A stretch of DNA of 64,000 nucleotides. Origin: Ricordea florida (lineage: Eukaryota; Cnidaria; Anthozoa; Corallimorpharia; Ricordeidae). Both the position numbers and the translations under genes were made by a program. The notes beneath the pieces are model-generated. The model ran no database searches and had not been told where the DNA came from. It worked only from the letters and a program-made list of their open reading frames with translations. The DNA lies in contig OX453286.1 of the NCBI GenBank assembly GCA_949710005.1, positions 5,398,701-5,462,700 on the forward strand. Direction: 5' to 3'. Positions within the stretch are counted from its first letter, which is position 1. The number at the start of each line of letters is the position of its first letter. This document shows, one piece after another, positions 48,201 to 59,700 of this stretch.

Positions 48201-51200
48201 GACAAGGGCATCATAAAGTTTTACCTGCAAAGAAATACACCTTCCAATAAATATTGATTCAATTTTGATAGAACACTCTGCGTAGCAACCTTTATTGATT
48301 AAATCTTGGGGATTTATTGTTCCATTGCAATCCTCACTTCTAATATCATAAAATTTTGTAAGAAATTCTCCTTGTTTGTACGAAATTAATTTGGGGTATA
48401 ATGTTGGTCCCCTATCTGGAACTCTCTGCATATAAGGTTTGTTTTTTCCATCTTCAATTTTTTCCATTTTCCAATAGAGAGGATTTAAACCTCCCTTTGA
48501 TCTGGTGAGATCAGATCTTTTCAACTCAAATCTATCAATTTCTTCTTTATTTTCTAAAATATGATCAATGCAACAATCTACTATTTCATTAAATTTTTCT
48601 ATCCATTCTTCTTCTTCATCGGTAGGTCTATTTCCGCTCCATAAGCATAAAGGAAAAGAATAAGTTGAGAAACTTTCAGAAACTCCGAATGAATACAAGC
48701 GGCCAGTTTTAATAACTAATTCTCCTTTAGTTTTATCTTCATTTCTTGAATAAATTTTAATTCGCTTAAATTCTACTTTTGGTTTGCTACCTGGAATTTC
48801 GCCCAAAATTGGTTTGGAAAAAATCATGCTTTCTTTGGGGTTGTAATTATTAATATCTTCTATTAGTTGTGTGTTTTCGTTCATCATTTTATTTCTTTTT
48901 ATTTATTCCTCTTATCTTTTAAATCAATTTTGATTTTATTTCCGACTCAAGTTAGTCTAAAGATTTCTTACTGATGAGTAAAAATCATGGCGGAAGAAAT
49001 ACCAATGGAAGATTTTTCAAGAGATAATGATGATGCAGGCGATAATGATAATTATGATTGGGATGATACAGCTTTACAAACCACAAACACATCTACAACC
49101 CTTGAACAAGGTTATCATGGTTATGATGATTATAACCAATCAAGAGACAGGGCTCAATGGGAAAAACCACCAGAAAGAATGAACCTGGGAGAAAGAGATG
49201 AAGATTATGATAGAATGAGAGAAGCTAGGCAAGAACTCAAACGATATTACCCAGATTACGAGCCAAATGAAAGCCCATTTAATGTCCGATTTGGAGAAAA
49301 TAGTAGCATAGAAGGGCAATTAAGTACCGCAAGAAATAATGTTTGGCATACATTAGTTGATGAAAATGGGGTTCTTAATATAGAAAATTTACCAAAAACA
49401 TTTAGAAAAGCTCTAGGTGCTGATTATGAAAGCATGTTGGAAAAATATAATAATACTCAGTTAGAATTGCGAAAATCTATTGAAGCAAATAATGAATTAG
49501 ATAATGCTTTGCAGGGATTGAAAGCAACAGCAGAAGTATATCCTCTGGAGATTGAAAGATATGTGGAAAGAGAAAAAGAACTAAGGGAATTCATTGAGAG
49601 ACAGCAGGTGCAAAAAGCAGAAAATAAAAGTCTTTTCGATCAAACCGTAAAACAGAATGTGGAATTAAAAATACAAGCGGAAAAACTTTTGGACGAAGTA
49701 AAATTATACAAAGAAGAAATAGACAAATATAAGAAGGGTAAATCAAATGAATCAAAATTAAAACAAAGTAATGAGCGATTAAAATCTGAGGTAGATAAAT
49801 TAAAAGAACGACTTAGTAATAAAACAATTTCGAGTGAAGAACAATTATCAGATATTGAGGGCCGAAAAGATGAAATAATTAAAAATTTACCGTTACGGGA
49901 GAAACTAAAGTATATCTTCAAAAAGTATGGTTTTACAGTTTTTGGTATTTTAAGTGCGGTAGGCGTAATCATTGGGGTAATAGTTTCTAATCTTTCAAAG
50001 GGTTTATCTGCTTTGGGTAGGGGAGTTGGAAATGGTTTGAAAACTCTTGGGAAAAAACTGGGTGAAATATTACCAGGAATGGTTGGAGCAATAGTTAGCT
50101 TTCTTTTCAAAACCGCAGGCCAGGTTATTGGATTTTTAGGTGAGAATGCTTGGCTTTTGATAATGGCTATAGTTCTATATTTTGTGGAAAGTATAAAAAG
50201 GAAGAGAAAGTAACAAATTTAAAGACATCATAACGTCCAGTAAAATACAATATGGGCGAATACAATGGAATTTATCCTCAATTACCTAATAATAATTTCC
50301 AAACACAAAGCGGAGATAATTTGATTAATTTCAGACTACAAAAATCAAGCGAGGTATTACAAAATCTCGAGAAGGAAATTAAACATTACGAAGAAGTGAG
50401 AAAAAAATATAATAGAGCTAGAGGAATATGCACAAAAATTAGTGTTTCTGGTGGGTTTATTTCAGTTATTCTATCAGCAAGTGGATTAGGAACTTCTCTC
50501 ACGGGTTTTGGCGCTGTTTTCGGTATTCCTTTGGGTGTGGTTGGTGGTGTTTTTGGAGGTTTGTCGATTGGATTTGGTTTTGCCTCAAAAAGTCTTTCCT
50601 CAAAAGTTAGTAAACACGAACAAACCGTTGCAATTGCAAAATCAAAATTAAACACCATTAGCGATTTAGTCTCAAAAGCTTTGAAAGATAATGTTATATC
50701 CGATCAAGAATTTTCCATAATTTTAGCAGAATTGGAAAAGTTTCAAAAACTGAAACAAGAAATACGGCAAAAATTCAGAAAAGATTCAGAAAAAAACTTC
50801 GACATGAGTATGATAAGGAAGAAAGTTCGAGAAGATCTATTAAAAGAATTAACCAATCCCGCTCATTAAAAATTTCTTTTGAAAGAACTGATGTGGGGTG
50901 TAATTGTTTTGCGGGGGTAAGAAGAGAGGCTAATTGATTTTACATCTTATTCTTAATCTAAAGATCAGAAAAATTGGAAAACAAAGAATAAGATGTTATT
51001 GGACGATTTCAAAACTAGGTATCCAAAAGCTAACTTGGAAAAATTTACATTTGTTAATGATGCATTCGGGGGATATATCGAATGGAAAATTAATGGAACA
51101 ACAATTATGTCGAATGATGATCCTTCTGGAAAAACCTGGACTGAAAATCTTTCTAATAATTTGAAAACATTATTATGGGGAGATTTGGGGGTGGAAAATA

Positions 51201-54200
51201 AAGTTAGAACAAGTTCATTTCCAAAAAGTTTAACATTTACAAAACAAACATATCCAATACCTGGAGTTAAATTTAATGAGTTTGCAAATGATGTGACAAT
51301 GATGTTAACTAATTTGGATATATATGTTTCAGAAAAAGATCATTTCACCGCAGCAATGCCAAATATATTTAAAAATCAGACTGTAGAACTTACTAGCGGA
51401 AAAGAAGCTAGAGCTTGGCTAAATAAACCAAATATCAATCACTGGCCGCAACAGTTAAACATGGCGGTTTGGTGCGCAACATCTGGCTGCGGTGTTAGTT
51501 TAATTGAAATTTTAAGTTACCCAAAAGTTATTAGAAGTTTTTTTGTATTTCACGTATACTTTACAATAAGAAGAATAATATATGAATTAAATGTTCCATT
51601 ACCCGGAGAACAAACTTTTTCTTCAAAAAATAATCCATACGACAAAAATGTTTATAATAGATTGTGCGCAGAATTTGGGTTAAGTAATAATCAAGATTTT
51701 AAAGGATGGAATAAACCTTTAGCTGATTTTAGATTTAGGGGTGGCACAAACCATGGAGTTGGAGATGTATTCATTGATTATGGAAAAGGGTACATCCCTC
51801 CTGGAGGCGGCAGTTCACAAGCCATAGGAGGAGGAAATCAAAACGTAAGAATTATACATCCCAATGATCCTGATTCAAATATTTGGCCCAGTGAAAGAAA
51901 TAAATTTGCGGATTACGGAGGAAAAAAATTTGGTGGTACTTTAATATCTATGCTTCGAAATGATCATTTTGTAGATTTTCAATATGCATGGTTTATACCA
52001 GAATCTGGTTATGGATTAACTAAAGCTGGATTGGGAAGAATAAATAGATCAGTTGAGGCTTTTGTTTATTGCATATTGGGGGCCCAAGTTAATACTAGAA
52101 ATTCTATTGTGGGTAATGGCGGCGGAGCAATCGAAACGCAAAATGAATTCAAAGCATTATTTGAAAGTAGTGTGAAAGAAAATGATATTTCTAAATCCAT
52201 TCAAAATTACCAAAAATCTGTACAGGAAACCAAATTAAGGCTTGATTTGGCTGTTGCCCCAGGTGTTTGGTTGATGCCAAGTAATTTAATTATAAATACA
52301 GAAAGTGTGGTTGGGTACAATAATAATCTGAAAATAGCAACAGAAAATATGAAATTCGGGGAAAATAATTCAATAAATGTCGAAACAAAAAATGTTGGAA
52401 TACCTAATAGTTTAGGAACATCAAAGGTTTTATTAAATACCAATCCTCAACCAATGAAACCTAAATTAAGCAATAACGATAAATCAGACAATGAGGAAGA
52501 AGTTAGTAAAATAGAAAAATCTTCTCATCAAAATAATCTTATTGTTTTAATTCTTGCCGGAGGATTATTATCCTGGTTTTTATTTCGTTAATGTTTTGAT
52601 TATATAAATCTAAAGATGAATATGATGTAATCAAAACAAAATGCTAAGTATTACAATGTACGATTCAGAAACCAGGATTTATTTAGATCCGCCACTGAAA
52701 AATCTTCGGGAGATACAGCTCCTTGATTGTAATATACAAACCAAAAGATTAATTAATTTCAAGGATCAACAGGCGTTAACTGATGAAAGACAAGGGTTCG
52801 TTTTAAGGATGCCGCCGGGCACATATTCGTTGGTTGACATTCAATCAATTTTTCATAATTATACAGATAATCTAAAGTTAACAATAAATGGCAATAATAA
52901 TATTGGGTATCTATTTTCAAATAAGAATTATAACATTAAACTTACTAGAGATTTACAAATTTATTTGGGTTTGCCAGAAATTATAAACCCCCGTAAAATA
53001 TACCCAATAAATATAAATATTAAAGAGCCATTGAGACTTATGTGCAGTATAGTGGATAATAGGATGTCATATATGAATAACACCAAATATGGTGAACTTG
53101 TGAAACTCGCGCCATCAAACCTACTTGCAAACATACCCTCAAAGGATTATCCGGCAATTCCGATTCAAAAATATGAGTGCCCCATAAACCACTTCGATTT
53201 AACTATCTTAGACAATGAATTGAAAAAACTTGATTTAGGAGGATTACCAATAACCTTTAGTTTAAGATTTAGATAAATTTTTGTTATGTAACTATTACTT
53301 TAGTTATATAACATAATTAGATAATATTAATCTTCTTCGCCCCAACGCTCTTTCAAATCTCTTAATTCCTCAAAATCGACACACCAATTTAAATATCTAG
53401 ATGGGTGCCATGCTACGGGCATTAATTCATCATGTAATGGTTTGTAAAATAACTCTTTATGTAATATCTTATTTTTATCTAAAAATATGCTTACCTCTAA
53501 TGATGTAACATAAAATCTTTTATCGAAGGCATTAATATTACATTCTTTATCATAATAAGCAAGGAAAACTCCATTTTTATAATAATGATCTAGTGCTTCA
53601 TGATTTTCAATAATTCTACCATATACTGGATGATTATAATAATTATATTCTTCCTCAAAAAAATCCTCATTAGCAATTTCTAAAAGTTCTTTTACAAAAT
53701 CATTAACTGATATACCACCAACACCAAAATCTTTATTTTTTGAAAAACTAATAGCTCCTTGAAAATAGTAATCATCATCATTAGCACAATATTCAATACA
53801 CACGCTTATATTATTAGGCAGCATTACATGTTTACAATATATATACTCAGAAAAATATTCTCTATTCTGTGATAAATTTTTTAATAAAGAATCTTTTATT
53901 TGTTCTATAAAATCACAAATACCAACCTTTTCATCATTTTGATATTTAATATTTAATTTTTCCATCTTTTTTATTTTATTTTATTTTTTTTCTTTAAATC
54001 AATTTTTATTTTTTCTACATTCTTTGCAAGAAGCTTTTTGTTTGCCATGTTCGCATATTTGTTTTCCTCCACATTCTTTACATTGTTGTTTTTGTTTATT
54101 GTGTTCGCATATATGTGATCCTCCACATTCCTTACACCGATATTTATATTTATTATGCACACAATTATACCCATTACATTCGCTACAAAATTTTTTTATT

Positions 54201-56740
54201 TTCCCATGATCACAAATAATTCTGCTAATAGAGGAAACTTTTTCAATTAAATCAGTAATTTCCTCATCTTTAAAATTCGTAATTTCGTCAATTAATTCTT
54301 GCTTACTCATTTTTGCTCTTCCTTTAATTTCAAGATCTTTCGCTATTATTTTTAGTTCATAAGTATATAAATCTCTTAACCGATCCATAAATAATCTTTT
54401 ATGTATATTACCCATCCTTTAAATCAATTTTTTTTGTAATTTAAAAATAACCCATAAGCTAAAAAGGACAGAGATTTTCCTGTCAAATTTGAAAATAACC
54501 TAAAAACCAACTTATAAACACTAAAGCACCCACCAAATTGAAAATAACCCTTAAGCTAAAAAGGACAGAGATTTTTTTGTCAAATTTGAAAATAACCTAA
54601 AAACCAACTTATAAACACTAAAGCACCCACCAAATTGAAAATAACCCTTAAGCTAAAAAGGACAGAGATTTTCCTGTCAAATTTGAAAATAACCTATAAG
54701 CTAAAAAAGGACAGAGATTTTCCTGTCAAATTTGAAAATAACCTAAAAACCAACTTATAAACACGCTTACATAGTAGTGGCCGTTTCCAGTATATCCAGC
54801 CCTGCACGAACAGCTGTACGATCCCACAGTATTATGACAGTCAGCATTCAGGTGACAGTTGTCAGAATGGGTGGCGCATTCATCGTAGTCTGATGGACAA
54901 AAGAAAACAGTTTGTAAATTATTTTAAATACCACCACCTGAAGACACGTAAGTCATTTGACTTCTGGTGATAGTTCAATTTCGGTTTGATAATGTGGCGC
55001 GAATTTCTTTAACCAATCAATTACCGTAGCAATGCAAATCTAAATTGTACGACTGCTTTCGACAATGAGTCGAGAGCTGTTTTACTCGATTTTTCAATCA
55101 TACAATGATATGTGAGATGGTGACAATGACTAAGATGAGAATTAAATAACATTTACCGCTAATAACTAGAGAAGGTTACAGGAAACTACTTGACAGGTTT
55201 ATAAGTCGCCTAATATATAAGACATAGTTTTACTTTACACGGACTTGGTAGTTAATGGGCATGGTTTCCAAGGTTCGATGCCCAAAAGCACGGGTTACAG
55301 AAGTCAGCCGTACTTTAGACCCACCCTTAGCACAGGTGAAGTTATGACAGTCGCTGCACGGTACATCATTCCACTTGTACTCATGTGCCACGCCCAGAGT
55401 ATGCACGCAGTCTGAATCTCTGAAGTTGTTTGGTTGATTTGTGGCCCAGAATCTGAAGCTACTCATCTTTCGATTAGTCCACACAAAAGAACCCTCTACA
55501 CTCCTATCATTAAGGCCAATCCAGGATTTTTCGCCGTTGTGACGATGTTGGATATACACATTTTCCTCTTGGTTATGAACTGTTACCAAACTGGAGTTCA
55601 CAACTGTACAATTTGTTTCCGCGGTCAACCACGAAGTGCAGGCGCTGCTTTTGAAGTAGCAATAGCCGCCGTAGTAGCTCCAACCGGGATCACAGATGTC
55701 TGTTTGAACAAAAATAACTTTTTGTAAATTGTTGTTTTAACTTTAGCTTTTTAAGATACGTTCATTATTTCAAACCAGCGTAGCATCAAACTATGTCTGC
55801 TTGTCCACCTGGTTTCAATAATCACTTTCCCTTGCCGCCTAACAATCTTTGTCAATTCTTGATTATCGGTAGAAACTAGATAAATCAAACGAGTTGATTA
55901 AGTAAGTTACACCAACGTAAGGTAAATGGGAGGTGCTGGCGTTTCGAGCGTTAGCCCTTCGTCGGAGCGAAGACTTTCTAGTTTTCTCGGAGTCTCGCTC
56001 CCGAAGAAGGGCTAACGCTCGAAACGTCAGCACCTCCCTTTTACCTTACGGTGATATAACTTACTTAATCAACTCGTTTGATTTATCCAGCTTCTTGTGT
56101 TTCAATTTCCCACCGACGCAGCACCAGTTTCTTTAGAAACTATCCCCAAAATACTTGATTATCGATACTTTCGCATATGCCTGGTTTCAAGATCGGGCTA
56201 AGGGTGATGAGCTGAGGCGAATCTCTTTGACCCCTTGACAGTAAAAGCCGGTGAAAGACGACGGCCCTTTCCTCTTGTAATAAAAAGGTTTGCCCAGAAG
56301 TTATGAGCTATGAAAGCTGGCTTCAAGCACTCTGTTTTGTTAGATAAAGCAAGAAGTGGTAATGGTAATGGTAATGGTAATGGATTTATATACCGCACAT
56401 ATCCAGTAATTGTCCTTGCGGTTTACAATTCTTACTCTAGGGTGAGATCGGACGTCAGCTTGTAAAGGCGCCTTTGGCAGCCACTATCAGTCCATGTTTT
56501 GATCTCACCCATCCACCCAACCAACGCATCAGCAGATGACATTATATTCACAAGGACCAGACCACAACACCGAGATCTACGTCCCCTACTCTTCACCAAC
56601 AGTGTGTGGGTTCTTTAACGTCCCACGAAGTTATTACTGACAACCAAGGGTCGTGAGACGGGACCTAAGGTTTATGATCCTTATCTGAGAAGACTAGAAA
56701 GTCTAACCATATGCAGATGTCATTGCAAAGGCAGCACTTC

Positions 56741-56777
<37 letters not shown>

Positions 56778-59700
56778 CCGGGGTTTGAACTCGCGACGTT
56801 CCGTACAGTAGTCCGGTGCTCTACCAACTGAGCTAACCGGTGGACGGTTAACCATCCCGAGCATCCGCGTAAGAAGGTGAGATAGGCCTATAGCGTTCCC
56901 GCTAGGTTAGCCAATCAGAACTCGCAAAACACAGCAGCCATACCACTTGAAGATAGTCAAAGAACACAAAGAAAGCCTAGGCGAAGTAATCTTCTGGCCA
57001 AAGAATAAATCGTTTATTTGTCAAGCTTTTTTTTTCCTTCAATTGGGTTTTTTGAACCGAAACAATGTCGAAGGCATTTAAAACACCAAACCAAAAAAAA
57101 CTTAGCCAATATCAAGCCAACTTGCCAATAAGGCATTTATTAATGTTTCCATTGTACAAGTATAGATCTTTGTTACTAGTATATATGATGACGTAGCTTC
57201 CGGAAAGCGCGCGCTGTGAATGGCTAATACGCGCGAACCATTTGCTGCCCATGGGTTGAATGCTGACATGAGATTGTTAACCAGTATAAAAGTTGTGAAG
57301 CCTTATGTTATAAAAGAAATGGTAAACGCAGCAGCTGTGCAGCCATCGAGTTATAGACGCGCGTGGGAGTTTGCTAAGCACTCAAGAAGCTAGTGATGCT
57401 TTCGGCTGTGCATCGAGCATCTCTTACACCGTTTTGAGTGCTCAACAACCTCCCGCGTGCGTCCATAACTCGATAGCTATAGTTGCACGCTGCACGTTTA
57501 TCATTTCATCAGTGGTCAATTCTACTTACCTGGTAAGACAGTAAATGTTATTGAAACTGGGTCATATCTTGTCTCATACAACTCTTTAACGCATGTACGA
57601 AAGCCAGTTACGTTCATGTACTGAAATAAAACGAGATGAATGACACTGACTTCCCAACGGGCAAGAAAGATAGCAGTTTCAACGGCAGTGTTTCGGACAA
57701 TAACTAAAACATTATTCATAACAGTAGTGAAATATTAAAAGGACAGGTTTTTAGGTGAATTAATGCTTCATATTTTACGACTGACTTGAGCCCGAAACGT
57801 TTTAGGATCTCAGTGGCGTAGATAGGATTTCTCAAAGCTGAGGTCACACTTGTCACACTCAGGGTACTTACCAGATTGCCATTCGCGCCGTGCATTACTA
57901 AATGTAACTATCTGGTACTGGAAAAAATTTATTGCATGTTGATTCTTCAGATTCACATGTTTTCAACACCTGAATTCTAGCGAAAAAAAAAACAATTATC
58001 TCACAAGGGAGGGAGGGGTGGGGTCACAGGCATCCCAGGACCCTTAGCTATGCCCCTGGATCTTTCGAGAGTTGCGCGGCAGGGCAATTTTTGGGCACAT
58101 TACTTCACGTCATAGTTTGGTACCAATCCCGTCCCAACCCAGCCATTTTTGCTAGAACAAAAGGCTTAAGGAAATAAAGAAAAGATTTAAGCAATGTCTG
58201 CTTAATGTTAATGTTGTTACGACTGGGTTTTCGGAACAGGGATCGATATCTTTCCAAGAAACCTCCCACCTCAATCCATGCAGAAATTCCGTTGTGGACT
58301 GGGTCCAAGTTTAGGCCGCTGGACGAATGGTTAGCAGTCACCAACACGGTAGGGATTGTTGTATAAGACTTGCGAAATGTCGCATCCTTAAACAAACAAG
58401 AATAAAATTGAAATGCTTTGTAGCGGGGAGAAGAATGGAATTCAAAGTCAATGTCGTTATTTTTATAGCAAGATACATGGCTCAACAACTGGACGAAAAA
58501 CTTAATTTTCTAATGGTTATAGTCACTAGTGACTTCACGTGTACTCGCCTTGCAATAAGCGTCGTTATTCCCAGGTGGAGGAGGTTGGCCATTCACGAAA
58601 TAAATCGAATCGTGTTCTGAGAACAAAGGTTCGTGCAATTCAGAAAATGCCAGCCAGTTCTGGAAGAAAAGGAAATTGGAATCATGAAGATACAAATAGT
58701 TTACGCGCTCGGAAAACCGACCAATGCTAAACCGCAACATTGCTACGAGCTATTCTGTACGACAAACTGATCAAAAGAGACAGCTATGTCAACACTGAGA
58801 ATGCTCGTCCTTGTACAGCTTCTGATGCAAAAACTAACAGTTACGAAATCATCTTCACAGATAAAAAGGTGAGGAAAACACTGCACAATGAAAAAAAAAA
58901 AAACAGTGCCACAGTGTAGCTATCCAAAGAATGATCACACTGCATGGTTTGATCCACAGATGAAAAAGTTAGAACCACACTGTATAGTAAAACAAACAGT
59001 ACCACAGTACAGTGCTGTTCAGTAGCTTTCCAAAGAATGGTCACACTGCATGGTTTGCCGGATCCACAGATGAAAAAGGTAGAACCACACTGTATAGTAA
59101 AACAAACCGTACCACAGTACAGTACTGTTCAGTAGCTTTACAAAGAATGGTCATCATATATATGGTTTTATCCACAGATGGAAATGGTAATAAGTCAGTA
59201 TTACCGTGCAGAACTGTTCTTGGCCTTTCAAAAATAGTAACAATGGATGGTTTTCGTCAGTTTGTAAAACTGGAGGTGACATATTATTACTTAGTTTATT
59301 TATATTTGAATCCTTACGATGTAAATGTCCTCGTGGATTCCTGCGTAGTTTTGTAGCTCCCTTAAACAAACTTTAAAAGAATATTGCGTGACATCTTCTA
59401 CCCAGACACTAGCAGCGTCACGTTTTACTCCCGGAATATGGTGCTCGCTCGTGACGAAGACAGATGGCGTAACGGAAAACTTTCCCTGAAAAGAAATTTA
59501 GCAGAGATAGGCTTAAATCAAAGGAAAATAAGCAAGAGCACGTTCACATAAATATCACATTCATCCATTCATTAGCTTACTCGTTGTTTGTCGCTCGTTC
59601 GATAGGTTGCTCGCTGGTAGTTCGTTTGTTCCATCGTTGTTCATTCCTTCCCTCCTTTTCGTACGCTCGTTCGTTTATTTTATTATTCCATTACTTTGAT

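Larger units (their letters stand above)
38173..54778. mobile_element. Complete Polinton/Maverick-like (adintovirus-like) element, 16,606 bp
   Basis: Terminal inverted repeats starting ACTACTATGTAAGCGTG enclose a gene set diagnostic of the Polinton group: protein-primed DNA polymerase B, retroviral-type integrase, capsid protein with a double-jelly-roll pattern, and A32-type packaging ATPase. Additional genes encode membrane, coiled-coil and zinc-binding proteins. The target duplication is 5 bp; 6 bp is usual for the group. No adenovirus-type protease was recognised. The element is denser in genes and richer in A/T than the host flanks, and its genes have no introns. Outer inverted repeats differ at about one position in the first 320 bp, so the insertion is young, but one gene has a nonsense codon. 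Group membership is firm; naming within the group is not. Confidence 0.93.
38156..54889 (-). pseudogene. EGF-like exon split by the Polinton-like element
   Basis: The two parts are 54784-54889 (upstream in the transcript) and 38156-38172. Counting one copy of the 5-bp target duplication, they sum to 123 bp, exactly the size of the neighbouring EGF exons. The acceptor at 54890-54892 and the donor next to 38156 are intact. The element is inserted at the codons after the GYTGNG motif. A 16.6-kb insert with stop codons in all frames should prevent normal protein from this exon unless it is skipped. Skipping would keep frame, because the exon is symmetrical. Confidence 0.9.

Noticed and set aside
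49640..50110. Minus-strand frame inside the 408-residue gene
   Set aside because: It is a shadow of the real plus-strand gene, with no box or domain of its own.
50386..50658. Pro-rich minus-strand frame
   Set aside because: It mirrors the Gly-rich hydrophobic block of the 205-residue gene.
54389..54415. Nine-residue N-terminal extension of the SAP/Cys-repeat protein
   Set aside because: It overlaps the early-type box, and the matching left-end copy of this segment hits a stop before the polymerase start, so it is more likely leader sequence.
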